From the NCBI GenBank assembly GCA_013407085.1, contig JACCGJ010000701.1:105894-169893 (forward strand): DNA of 64,000 bases, in the 5' to 3' direction. Below the pieces are notes generated by a model that ran no database searches, was not told where the DNA came from, and worked only from the letters and a program-made list of their open reading frames with translations. The stretch comes from Atriophallophorus winterbourni (taxonomy: Eukaryota > Platyhelminthes > Trematoda > Plagiorchiida > Microphallidae). Shown here piece by piece: positions 1 through 9,105 of the stretch (position 1 is its first letter; the number at the start of each line of letters is the position of its first letter). A program made the translations under genes and the position numbers.

Positions 1-261
1 CTGTTCGCTTGCGTTTCTGAGCTGACATTATGGGCTGAATAGTTTGAAAAATAACGATGTCACTGTTGTGTCTGTTTGTGCGCGCACTTCCGTGGGTCTA
101 TCTATCGATACCTAAAGCAAGAGTAGGAAAGAGGCTTGTCGTTGTGTGTGTGGTGATAGGCTTGTTGTAGCTGGCGTCAAAGAGAAACATCGCGTGTTTG
201 ACCTTGAAACCGGCTGATTATATACGTGAAATGCGCAAAAATGCACTTTTAAATAGTCACA

Positions 262-373
262 AAATAGTGGCATAGTAACGAGAGTAGGGAGTGGCATAGT
301 AAATTTATTTTGTATTGAATTTTGTCGGGACCGAGCAAAAGTGGCACAATAGCGAGAGTGGCATAGTACGGAG
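262..373. repeat. Short imperfect tandem repeat (GTGGCATAGTA units)
   Basis: The motif GTGGCATAGTA or a close variant (GTGGCACAATA) occurs four times in about 110 bases, partly followed by a CGAGAGT extension. It abuts the 3' side of a SINE-like copy on its right. No coding potential is evident. The rest of 1-261 shows nothing I can identify. Confidence 0.5.
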
Positions 374-377
374 ATTT

Positions 378-577
378 GAGTGTATAACGAGCCTGATCCA
401 GGCAAAGTGCCGAACACCCATAGACTGCACGTGAGCTTATACACTGCCAGGAAACCTAGCCCTATGCAGACATAAGTAAAGGAAAGGGGAGCGAGACTAG
501 AGCGTGCTTCGGTATGCAGCTGACTACCGTTGGCAAATCAATTTAGCACGGTGTGAGCTAAACAGCACAGAGGTGCC
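378..577 (-). repeat. SINE-like repeat, near full-length copy
   Basis: On the minus strand this reads a 5' part with CTGTGCTG and GTGCTAAATTG, then a GGTAG..CTGCAT..GAAGC core, then a 3' part with CACTTTGCCTGGATCAGGCT. The same order recurs near 2.95, 3.9, 7.3 and 14.3 kb, with partial copies elsewhere. No ORF is conserved between copies, so this is a short interspersed non-coding element. Ends are approximate. Confidence 0.75.
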
Positions 578-828
578 TAGTCTACGATTAGTTCGTTAAA
601 CGTGAGACCAAACTGACCTGGGTTTGTGCATAATCCAAAATCGACAAATGTCCAAAACCAAAATTGAATCCTGAATGTGTTCTGATCCCGTACCAATGTT
701 CAGTTGATCCTCCGGACACTGACAAAATGCGAAGGTGAGATGTGCACATGGTCAGCCATCAACCCTATAGCACCCAACATCGATTCCAATGATTACTTAT
801 AGATGAAATTACATTACTGTTGGTAATA

Positions 829-1497
829 CAGTGGAACCCGGGTACAACGAATCGCTGGGGAGAGAGTAAAATGTTCGTTATAAGCAAGTTGCGACACTGA
901 CAGTCCAATCTCACGTTTTCTGAAGTAGCTGGCGATACTCTTTTGTTTAAGGTTTGACTTCGCCACTGCCTCGATCTCTCTCTCCACAAATTCAAGTTCT
1001 CTTGCGACGTCTCTTCCTTTTATTCTAAAAAATCTTCTGCAGAGATCAAGAGCACTCCTGGCATCTTTCACAGACGGAGTGTCTGACTGAGTGATTGCAA
1101 TTTGTCATGAGTCTGTGATTACCAATCACAGAGAATTCACGTGATTTTCTTGTGCGTGCGTGCGAGTCCGTTAGCACACTGTAGGCCAGGCTGCCTGTGT
1201 CTCGCCAAGCTGTGTGTATCAGTTCTATTCTTAACGCACTGCAGGACACTCTTGACAGAGCTTTGTGGGTTAAAAGCCAGACAAAGCGAGTTCGTTGTAC
1301 GCATGTACTTTATTGAACAAACATAGCTGTCGGGAAAGTGTACGGTGTTCGTAATAAGCGAGATTCGTAACGAACAGATTCGTTGTACGCATGTTTCAAA
1401 TAAGCTTGCAGATAAGGAATTTATTTGGAAAATCATGGTGTGTTCGTTTTAAGCGGGAATTCGTTGTAAGCGAGTTCGTTGTACGTGGGTTCCACTG
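829..1497 (-). mobile_element. pogo/Tigger-like DNA transposon, internally deleted
   Basis: The 669-bp element starts CAGTGGAACCC at 829 and ends GGGTTCCACTG at 1497. These terminal inverted repeats continue inward as GGTACAACGAA and TTCGTTGTACG. It is flanked by TA on both sides (827-828 and 1498-1499), the target of the IS630-Tc1-mariner superfamily. Several subterminal copies of TTCGTTGTA or TTCGTTATAAGC are also typical of Tigger elements. Only a C-terminal transposase relic remains on the minus strand, so the copy is non-autonomous. Family assignment rests on the inverted repeats, the TA target and the PIP-box-like tail. Confidence 0.8.
905..1071 (-). pseudogene. C-terminal relic of pogo/Tigger transposase with PIP-box-like motif
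   Basis: About 50 codons are open on the minus strand. They encode a charged helix-rich stretch (RDVARELEFVEREIEAV) ending in QKSIASYF at about 922-945. QxxIxxYF matches a PCNA-interacting PIP box, which pogo and Tigger transposases are known to carry near their C-terminus. The DNA-binding and DDE catalytic regions are absent, because the element is only 669 bp. The relic lies close to one inverted repeat, as expected for a C-terminus. It cannot be an active transposase. Confidence 0.6.
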
Positions 1498-1499
1498 TA

Positions 1500-1985
1500 A
1501 TTATGCTGAATTGGAAATAAAAGCAATCAGCGGAAATCAAACAGCGTTAGTCTCAAAGTGCTGTGATTTTATCAATATGTCTACGCCATTAAAAATCAAG
1601 TTGTGGTTTCAAAAAATGACGTAGGTTCCAGGCAGGAGAGACATACTATGAAAAAATTTATCAGTCGTGACGGCAAAAGTACAAGGCCGCTGCAAATCAA
1701 ATTGCCTACTGGTGGGGCATGATTGAATATTAAATATCACATACTACTAATGAGTAGATGATAGTTTTAATGAGAGCAATTTAACCACTTGACCATGAGA
1801 CCCAGAGCGCACCAGTCAGTAATCAGTGGTAAATGTCTACACTATGTAATTGATTGCAATATGCTTAGACCGATCTTGTGTTCATAATGCAAAGAACAAG
1901 GGAATTTGTATGCATTCGGTTAGATTAGTTTTTGGGTAGTGCGATACAGAAGCTTCGTCGCGGCAGTGTACATGACTAAAAAGCC
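1500..1985. other. Unassigned intergenic sequence
   Basis: No ORF with protein-like composition, no repeat shared with the rest of the window and no recognisable RNA was seen here. Confidence 0.5.
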
Positions 1986-2105
1986 AAAGTAATGTGTTTC
2001 TCACACACCCCGAACTTACACACTACTATCGGTTTTTGGCTGTTTGGCGTCATCATGTGGAGACTTCAAGATTACATTCAGTGAACCTTGACTAAATTGC
2101 ATTCC
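1986..2105 (+). repeat. Partial monomer of the ~240-bp satellite family
   Basis: It contains the conserved block AATGTGTTTCTCACACACCC, then CACTACTATCGGTTTTTGGC, GTGGAGAC and GTGAACCTTG. This order is shared with 19.1-19.8 kb and 61.0-61.3 kb. A single diverged unit lies here outside any array. Confidence 0.7.
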
Positions 2106-2813
2106 AACCACCACCTTTGTTTTGACTTTACTGTTGAACGGACTATAATAAACCAATAGGGAAACAAGTCATGTTGACATGAACAGGATCAGTGGTCATC
2201 AATCTTATACCAGTGAACACGGTGAAGGTCGTTTGAGATTGTGGGTCACACAGAATTAAAGGAATTAAGGACAAACAATGTTTGGAAAAAACACCGTATT
2301 AGGCAAATATACCATTAATGTCTGCGTGATTCAAGACTACGTAATTGTTAAAAACAACACCAGCGGAACGGAATGGGAAAGAAATCACTCACACGGTAAC
2401 GGCGATTGCACGAAGAACCTGTGAACCGGTGGAGATGAATTAAGTAACATTGAAAACGAAAAAATGTTTCAATGAAACTAGATGATAATTTTTCAATGAA
2501 TGAGATAACCAATTTTTTTCAAAATATGTCAGTTGTGAAAAAAACAAGCTCGAAACAGTAGAAATCTAGTAAAAACTTTCTTTTCATGATTATGGACTCC
2601 CGACCGGTCTCGAATATTATCAAATACCATAATGTTTATGGCACTTACACTATGTAAAGTCCCGTGACTCGGAATATGCTTGTTTGTTGTGAAAGCAGTG
2701 TCACGCGAATGTATAAGTGTGTGCATAGCACAGGAAACACCTGGTTAGATTGATTTGATAACAGTACTTAGTGATATGCAGAAACGCTGAAGTTTCACTG
2801 TAAATTTTTTCTT
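2106..2813. other. Unassigned AT-rich sequence
   Basis: Only short ORFs without conserved features are present. No repeat shared with the rest of the window was recognised. Confidence 0.5.
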
Positions 2814-2925
2814 TCTTATAACTGTTTAGGCCTGGACAATCTGACATTTCCTTGACTCACGTGCAGCCAATGACTGTATGGTACTTTTCCGGAATCAGAC
2901 TTGAGATAACATACATACTGACGGT
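2814..2925 (+). repeat. SINE-like repeat, 3' half
   Basis: It reads CTGTTTAGGCCTGGACAATC then CTCACGTGCAGCCAATGACT, matching the 3' half of the SINE-like family. It ends in an ATACATAC-type tail. The 5' half is missing. Confidence 0.65.
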
Positions 2926-2953
2926 TAGCGACGGCAATGCAGTAGCGAAGGTA

Positions 2954-3178
2954 TGTATGTATTATGTATTAAATCACAAGCCTGGTCCAGGCAAAGTGCC
3001 GCAAAGTCAGACAGTGCACGTGGGCTAAGATACTGTCAGGTTGCCCAGGCCTAGACAGATACGAGGGGAGAAATAGAAATGGTGGTAGTAAGACTCCAGC
3101 CTGTTTCAGCATGCAGCTCACTACCCGCGGCCAATAAATTTAGCACGATTGCACATCCGTGCACAGTTCCGGAGGTAA
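2954..3178 (-). repeat. SINE-like repeat, full-length copy
   Basis: On the minus strand it runs from CTGTGCACGGATGTGC through GGTAGTGAGCTGCATGCTGA, GGCTGGAGTCTTACTACC and the GCCTGGACCAGGCTTGTG 3' end. The tail is ATACATACATAC. The GGTAGTGAG and CTTACTACC arms can pair. It is one of the two best-preserved copies in the window. Confidence 0.75.
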
Positions 3179-3905
3179 GAAAATATAACTAAAACATCAA
3201 AATGCATTGACATTTATTGGAAAACGCTTTACCTAAACCATCATCATAAACCGACGAACGGCTTTACGTAAAAGCGAAATTAATCATTTTGAAGAGGTAA
3301 CAGATGACAGAGGGATACACATATGCTTAAATGCTCGTAACACTTAGACGACACATAGAATAACCAAAAACAGCTCAGATGGCAGTGCAATGCAAACTGT
3401 ATTATACTAAGAACATGTAAAAAGTGACATGCTCGTGAAAGCGACCCACCAGTGCCCAAGCAAGAGCAAGCCAAGCGGATGTGAGCCGTAGTAGCAGTTA
3501 CAGGTAGTTGAATAGAGACTTCTGCAGTTCGATTGATTTTTTCGGCCCAAAAGCATGCGAAGATAAAATGCATTTGGTTGGGGCCTGTACAGGAGGACCT
3601 GGAGTAAAAATGGCTCATAGTATAGGAATAGTATAGGATATTTATTCGTACATTTACAGTGGCATTTCAATTTGAATATTAACAATTACTGAAGCGCAAA
3701 AATGCAGAATTTTTTTATTATCAGTGCTCGTGAACAACAATTATCGTGATCGCGGCCAGCCATGAGCAAGACGCACACTTTGTTGAAGCATATCCAAGCG
3801 AGTTTCTCTCTCCGATTGAAACTTGATCATCGTTTTCTCAAGAAACGGTAAAATGGCAGAGCGGGTTAATAAATAATAACAACACATGCTATTCTCTCTC
3901 GTTAG
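3179..3905. other. Unassigned sequence between SINE copies
   Basis: Minus-strand ORFs of about 90-110 codons exist here but overlap each other in different frames. They lack recognisable domains and splice context, so I do not call a gene. Confidence 0.5.
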
Positions 3906-4090
3906 TCTTCGCTGCACGTGTGTCAAGATACGGTCAGGTTGCCCGGGCCTAGAGATTTATGCGAAAGAAAACAGAAATGGTAGCGAGGCTCCAGCATGTT
4001 TCAGCAAGCAGCCCTTCATCGAGGGTCAGTCAATTTAGCCACACAGCACGGAAGTACTTCACGATTGTACATTCGGTTAAGTAGAACATA
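3906..4090 (-). repeat. SINE-like repeat, 3'-truncated copy
   Basis: On the minus strand it shows GGCTAAATTGACTGACCC, CTGCTTGCTGAAACATGC, GGAGCCTCGCTACC and GGCCCGGGCAACCTGACC. The 3' terminal block with CCTGGATCAGGCT is missing. It is more diverged than the 2.95 kb copy. Confidence 0.65.
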
Positions 4091-4612
4091 AACAAAAGAA
4101 GCACCTGAACAGACTTAGAAAGCTATGGATTTAGATATGGGAGAGCGAAAGCGCATTGTAACGATATGCCTACACTCCGAGTACAGCATGCATTTGATGA
4201 AGCTAAGTGGTATCAGGAAAGCATTTTTCTTGGTAGTTTTCAGTCGTTCCGATTATAGCGCGCCAATGGTAAAACTACATAAATGCAGGATCCTGATTCG
4301 CGTGATATGTTTCGATACTACAGAGAAAGCGTATTCACAAAATTAGTTCAAACGGCTTTTTAAATTGCAACGTTGAAAGCTTATCCGAGCATAATCGCTT
4401 TGGCAAAAACCTTTTGGCGAAAAGTCGAGGTGAAGCTAGAGCAGACGAGCACATGAGCAGAATATAAATAAGCGGTCTGAGAGAACTGACAGTTCTATGT
4501 ATTCCACCATTTGGCATTTATGGTCAATCGATCAATTTGGGTCCATGGTTGATTAGGAAAAAGGAAAGTTGCACAGTGCCACACGTTATGTTTTGGTGAA
4601 GTGCTACTATCA
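4091..4612. other. Unassigned sequence with one short plus-strand ORF
   Basis: An open frame at 4125-4346 (+, 73 codons, starting MDLDMGERKR) has a reasonable start but no recognisable domain, splice site or homologue that I know. I see no other feature. Confidence 0.4.
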
Positions 4613-4624
4613 GTGTGGTTTATT

Positions 4625-5151
4625 ACTTGACTTGAGTACTTGAGTCCAACTATCTCCTCCAGGAGGATGAGTCGGCGTCAATGAAGATTCTTGGGAATTT
4701 GGGTACAAAGTGGCGTCCCCAGCTTCTCTAGCATTTTCACAACCAAGTGCGACCTGCAAGGCAGCATGGAGTTGCCAGAAAGAGATGGTGTGCACTAACT
4801 AACCGTCTACCAGACTCTGTTCCAGATTTTTCCTCAGGGTTTTCCCCCCAAGCATTTCCCGCAATCGGGTATTCGCAAGGCAGCCGAGGTTTAAAATCAG
4901 GCTTTTCCTCCCCTTCGATGGAATGCCATCCCAAGCTAACGAGCTAAATCTGCCCGAAGCAAACTGGTTTTCAGGAGACAGTCACTACCCCTCACCCATT
5001 CTCCTGTTGGTAGAAGCAGTTCCGCCGGGCTCAGGGAGCCACTCGTGCAAGCCAGAAGCTAGACTTGGCTGTCAGAGGCTATTTGAGACGCGCGCCATTT
5101 TATAAACAGTGGGAGATTATTCCCACTGCCACCCCCGGCGAAGACAACCTT
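4625..5151 (-). mobile_element. Internally deleted RTE-1 derivative (5' UTR joined to 3' terminus)
   Basis: Read on the minus strand, 5151 to about 4680 aligns with the 5' UTR of the full-length RTE at 14629-18236. It covers the 5' terminal GCCGGGGGTGG block, the TATAAAATG block, the long GC-rich middle and the start-codon context CCAAGAATCTTCATTG. It then joins directly to a block resembling the RTE 3' terminus (GCCGACTCATCCTCC against GCCGGCTAATCCACC). The whole ORF is missing. A 12-bp target duplication flanks it: GTGTGGTTTATT at 4613-4624 and GTGTAGTTTATT at 5152-5163, one mismatch. This suggests the 527-bp form itself inserted, rather than decaying in place. Confidence 0.7.
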
Positions 5152-5163
5152 GTGTAGTTTATT

Positions 5164-5879
5164 GAAAATGTGAAGTCATGTTACAGAATAGAATCACAAC
5201 TACATACCACGGAGGATAAACACGAACAACATCACCAGGGCCAAGCACATTGGCAAGTAGGCATTTGGGCTGCCTCCCCGTGGAGTTGGACCCACAAACT
5301 GGGAGAAATAATTTGGAAATTGTAGTCCCCGATTCGGAGGGCAGCGTGAAAACGCTAAAGCCAAGCAAACCGGGGAACGTTACGGTCGAGGTTACATCAC
5401 AAGCCAGGATGTGGAAGTCACGATACTGGTTGTGAGAATCTGCACCAAAACGAAATTGTGAGGAATACAAATTGGAACGAGGAAAGAAACAATGATGTCA
5501 CTGCGATCATTCAAACCACATTGTGAAAATGAAAAAAGCAGACCAAATAGACCGGACAATGAGCAGACTATGGGAAATAGCACAATTTATAGCAAAGCTA
5601 TTCCCAACCAAGCTTCTTGGATATTTTTTTAAATTTTCAACTGTTTTGACCTTCGTCCTAGTTTAGTTTGGTTCTTCTTTTTATGCGGATTATTATTAAC
5701 CAGTGCGAGCATATGTACTAACTGTCTAATGTTGAAATTGGTTTGTATGTAGCAGCTGTTTAAAGATTTGAAACAGTTAGTTGCACAGTCAGTCATGCAA
5801 AATTGTAGCGAACAAGCATACCCAGTTCGTAACATCTCCTGTAGTGATTGGGAGAAACACAATGTCGGTTAGGCTGATC
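5164..5879. other. Unassigned sequence with overlapping ORFs on both strands
   Basis: A 103-codon minus-strand ORF (5159-5470) and a 61-codon plus-strand ORF (5250-5435) overlap. Neither has a domain I recognise, and at most one can be real. The remainder is AT-rich with no identified element. Confidence 0.4.
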
Positions 5880-6095
5880 GACATGTATGTATGTATGAAA
5901 TCAACAGCATGCTCCAGGCAAAATGCCGAGCAGTCATAGGTTGTCAGGTTGCCAAGTCTTAGACAGATATGAGAAAGAACATGCTTTTTCTTCCTCATAT
6001 CTGTCTAGGTCTGGGCAGCCTGACAGTATCCTCGCCCACGTGCAGTCTCTGACTGTGCGGCACTCTGCCTGGATCAGGCTTGTGTTTTTATTCAT
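5880..6095. repeat. Fold-back pair of SINE-like 3' halves
   Basis: The left arm (about 5880-5980) is the SINE 3' half on the minus strand, with TGTATGTATGTAT at its outer edge. The right arm (about 5993-6095) is the same segment on the plus strand. Inner edges TTAGACAGATATGAG and CTCATATCTGTCTAG are complementary, separated by a short A/T-rich loop. A transcript would form a long hairpin with internal gaps. It lies 3' of the spliced gene at 6368-8004 in that gene's orientation. Confidence 0.75.
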
Positions 6096-6367
6096 TCATT
6101 TGGAAATGGAAAATAATCGTACAGCTGAAGAACGTGAGATTTCAGTCACAGAAAAATAATCAACAAAACGCGCACGAAATATTTTTTTAAATCCACGCAG
6201 TCGATCGAAAGTCGAGTGACAGACACGACCAGTAAACTATTATTCATTGAACAATAAGAGGTCGCGTGCCCTAATATCGCGTTAACATTTCACAATTCTA
6301 TAATAATGTTGAATTTTGTGTGCTTAGTAAGCTAATCTCAGCTTGAATAGTTAGCACTTGATCTATC

Positions 6368-6468
6368 TCAGGGTAGGATTGCAACTAAACTCCAACTGCC
6401 CACCGTTTTGCAGAAATATTGGCCAATTGATAGACACGTAACTGATATTGACGCAGAAGAGATGTGAA
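6368..6468 (-). CDS. Tentative terminal exon D of the spliced host gene
   Basis: The acceptor is T-rich (TTTATTTTCCTCCAAATTCAG in part), and in phase with exon C it reads 34 codons to TGA. The residues are hydrophobic and Cys-containing and not clearly protein-like, so an alternative terminal exon cannot be excluded. Confidence 0.4.
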
Positions 6469-8004
6469 CTGAATTTGGAGGAAAATAAATTGGAAAGAAT
6501 CGCGAAAACCCGACACTCACCTGAATCATTTTGCATACATTTGTGAAGCCAAATGAAGCGCTTCGAATAAGTTTGCTTTAAAAGTTTGCTTAAGCGAGTA
6601 GCCAAGCCATTTCTGCAAAAGAGAAAACCGAATAAATGTAGGAAATGTCAACGTAACATGGGGCGGTATGGCTTTTTGCGCACAAGTCAAACCTACTTAT
6701 CTGAATTAGGTAAACGAGGTAATTGAAGCGAATCACGGAACGGGGGCACTTGAGAGTCATTGCAGAGTTCAAACAATTGATCCACATCCAGACATTTCTG
6801 TCGTTTAACCGAATTAGAATTGACCGAATGACTTGGAGACGAGTTGTTTGAGGAGACTGAAGGACTTATAATCTCATTACATGATGTAATTGAGAATGTA
6901 GGAGATACTGGTGGCTCGGCACATACGTCAACCTGAGATATACGCTAAAATAAAGATCCAAGGAAAATCGGCTTTCATGCAGTTAAGGATTTTGAGACAA
7001 AACTTGTGTGCGGCAAAGATAAAATCATAGGCAGTGAAAAAGTGACAAGAGATACTAATTTCTTAATGACCGCAGACGAATGGTCAGAAGGAAGGTCGAA
7101 GAATACGGTGTTAAGCAACGTGCAGCATAGTTTCATACAGCGTGCTGAGAATCGAATATCGTTTGCGGTCATGAATCGCGAAAGCAAATTGCGAATGAAA
7201 ATGAAACTAATATGAGCAACTCCCTATAATATATGTTATCAACCTCCTTGTGAAACCACGAGTCTGGATTTATGCGAAAAGCAGAACAGTCAAAAAGTTC
7301 ACATGAGCTGAGATACTGCCAGGTTCCACGGGCCTAGACAGGCATACAGAGAGAATAGCAACGAGAATCCAGTGTGTTTCAGAATGCTGCCCAGTAGCGG
7401 TGATAAATCAATGTTGACTACGCGGTAAAGAATTACTGCATAATTACACATCCGTGCAACAGAACTCATATACGGTTGGAATGTGTACAAAAATGAATCT
7501 ATTTACGATGAGTAAAACACCTGCAAAACGGATTTGAAAAACAGTTGAGTTACAAAGCTGAGCGACAAGTAAATGTGTCAAAATATGATCCCTCAACCCG
7601 GAATGCATAAGGCTTATCTTTAAAGACAAAGTGAATTGAAAAATCCCGAATTATTTTTCTTCTTTATGGGTATCTTTTCATATGCAAGCAAAATCGGTAA
7701 AATGCTGTCTTTCACGACGGATGATGATGCAATAAGATGACAAATTATTTGGAATTATGTTCAAATCACAAAAGTAGTTTGACATGCAAAACTCACTTTA
7801 TTACTGGGAGAATGAACACCGTTGAAGCAACTATTGAGCTCGAACAGATGATCAGCCTCTGGACTTGCGGCAGGAGATAAATCAAATTCAATATCAGGTA
7901 ACGCATCATAGGAAACATGTGAGTATGATATTTTTGGAAATTTTCCGTTATAAACAGGGGCAATAGCATCATCGACCCATCTGACAGACGAAGGAGAATC
8001 AACA
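6368..8004 (-). CDS. Spliced host gene, 3' exons, Ser/Pro-rich protein of unknown function
   Basis: Four minus-strand blocks read in consistent phase: A 7797-8004, B 6697-6932, C 6521-6612 and a tentative D 6368-6468. A ends in a complete codon before GTGAGT. B starts in phase 0 after TATATCTCAG and ends with two bases before GTAGGT. C starts with the single completing base after TTTTGCAG and ends with one base before GTGAGT. The protein segment is acidic and Ser/Pro-rich, with paired-looking blocks DHLFELNSCF (A) and DQLFELCNDS (B). Exon C encodes a basic helical stretch. I recognise no domain. Upstream exons are not in view, possibly separated by the transposon nest starting at 8.3 kb. Splicing is inferred from sequence only. 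Confidence 0.65.
6521..6612 (-). CDS. Exon C of the spliced host gene
   Basis: It is 92 nt between a strong polypyrimidine acceptor (TTTTCTCTTTTGCAG) and a consensus donor (CAG then GTGAGT). Joined to exon B it reads on without a stop and encodes a basic, amphipathic stretch (LSKLLKQTYSKRF). The other two frames contain stops. Confidence 0.65.
6697..6932 (-). CDS. Exon B of the spliced host gene
   Basis: It is 236 nt, phase 0 at the start and two bases left over at the end. The frame would hit a stop (TAG) immediately past the donor, which fits an exon boundary there. The translation is Ser/Asn-rich, followed by a KRQK basic patch and DVDQLFELCNDS. Confidence 0.7.
7297..7480 (-). repeat. SINE-like repeat inside the A/B intron
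   Basis: The minus strand shows TTGCACGGATGTG, CTGAAACACACTGGATTCTC, CTAGGCCCGTGGAACCTGGC and a truncated 3' end. It sits in the 864-bp intron between exons B and A, in the same orientation as the host gene. It is a diverged copy. Confidence 0.65.
7797..8004 (-). CDS. Exon A of the spliced host gene
   Basis: It is 208 nt: one base completing a codon, then 69 codons. The acceptor is a T-rich tract ending TTTTTCTAG and the donor is GTGAGT. The translation includes PEADHLFELN and many Ser, Pro and Asp residues. This is the most upstream exon I can find; the previous exon must end with two bases of a split codon. Confidence 0.7.
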
Positions 8005-8317
8005 CTAGAAAAATAATACAGCGTTTACGATTCTAACCTCCGTCTTTTTAGCTGACAACGTTTTGGGAGAAGTGAACGCGTGTTATCCCCAGATCCGCTC
8101 ATTCTTGCAAAAATATATAACCCCTATATTACTTGCATGTCAAAACTACTATCTGAAATAAAGAGCAAACCATAAGTACACTGTTTTCCATTGTTGTTAA
8201 TAACTACAACAGCGAGTAGGAAAAAGAACTAGCCGGTGTTTCACCGTCAAATACACCAAAAGGCATAAAATGTCCTTCAAGTTATTTTGGAAATACAAAG
8301 TGTAAACAAAAGGCAAT
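8005..8317. other. Probable intron sequence upstream of exon A
   Basis: It is AT-rich, with no further exon or repeat recognised. It ends at the breakpoint where RTE-2 protein similarity stops. Confidence 0.4.
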
Positions 8318-8936
8318 ACTAATACCTGCCCCGACTTTGAAAATGTTACTAGTAAGGGTTTTTAACTGCCCATGCCACGTGACGGTTTGGCCACCGCGAG
8401 ATTTACGCCAATCAGGATGTGGCGTTGCAAAAAGAATACGTTTCGGAAGTCGGTCGTCCGGTATCCGTAAAACGTGACCCAACCAGCATAACATATGCAG
8501 GTTGATCTGCTTCTCTATTTCAAAATTACTACCGAACAACTTATTTCGGGGAGCATCGGTGCGTAGGCGATTGTAACAGCTAACTCCTAAAATGTTGCGG
8601 GGACATCGGTTGTCAAATACTTGAAGACGCTGAATGTGTTCTTTACGTAAGGTCCACGTTTCGCACCCATACAGTAACACAGTCGATTTATTGACTCTAC
8701 CCTTGAGTAACAGAGAAATCCTTTCTGACGCCAGAGGTGAACTAGGCTGCGGAATGCTATGGTCGATTTCGAAATGCGTGCCGAGACCTCGTCATCTAAC
8801 AATGAAGAATTATTGATACAAATACCGAGATACGTAAAACGATCTACAATTTCAAGCGCCTGGTTGTCAAGTAATAAAGTGCTATTTGATAATTCGATGC
8901 CCCGCAGCAGAGCATTGAACTTCGAGGGTGCAAAAC
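8318..8936 (-). pseudogene. RTE-2 (SR2-like LINE) C-terminal reverse-transcriptase segment, 3'-truncated
   Basis: The minus strand encodes the post-catalytic RT region of an RTE clade LINE. FAPSKFNALL comes first, then FTYLGICI, then LLYGCETWTLRKEHIQRLQVF, then LCWLGHVLRIPDDRLPKR and SRGGQTVTW. The segments are in two frames (8587-8949, then 8282-8680), joined by a frameshift near 8675. Similarity stops near KVGAG at about 8330, so the usual C-terminus is gone. The N-terminal side is cut exactly at the Gypsy target site (8932-8936) and continues at 12828. In this family the RT copies LINE RNA at nicked target DNA; this copy is dead. Confidence 0.8.
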
Positions 8937-9092
8937 TGTAGTGATTCATTAACTCACCTTTTTCTCGTATATATATCTCACGTCTCTCCTTTTCTGTTAC
9001 AGCTCCTGTATTCCAGTTTTAGAAGATTAAAGCCTATTCTACGGCCTTTGTCTCTTAATATCTCTGAACGTTTGAAATCATATAACACAACA
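8937..9092 (+). repeat. 5' LTR of the Gypsy element
   Basis: It is 156 bp, starting TGTAGTGATTC and ending ATAACACAACA. It holds a TATATATAT stretch at 8968-8976 that could be a TATA box. It also holds TAGAAGATTAAA at 9020-9031, which is the reverse complement of the bases immediately following the LTR. Confidence 0.95.
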
Positions 9093-9093
9093 A

Positions 9094-9105
9094 TTTAATC
9101 TTCTA
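9094..9105 (+). promoter_or_regulatory. Putative self-primer binding site
   Basis: TTTAATCTTCTA lies directly after the 5' LTR and abuts the ATG. It is a perfect 12-nt complement of LTR-internal TAGAAGATTAAA (9020-9031). No sequence beginning TGG and resembling a tRNA 3' end is found at the LTR boundary. In the Tf1/sushi mechanism the 5' end of the element mRNA folds back to prime minus-strand synthesis at just such a site. That role is inferred here. Confidence 0.65.

Noticed and set aside
3060..3130. Hammerhead ribozyme in the SINE core
   Set aside because: GAAAC and GTC near a closing stem recall hammerheads known from flatworm SINE-like repeats. But the CUGANGA box and stem II are not present in any copy (CTGCATG stands in their place), so I do not call it.
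3280..3685. Minus-strand ORFs of 92-112 codons
   Set aside because: Two frames overlap without a domain, and no splice or codon signal favours either.
5159..5470. 103-codon minus-strand ORF next to the RTE derivative
   Set aside because: An overlapping plus-strand ORF looks equally plausible, no family is recognised, and it starts at the derivative's target duplication.
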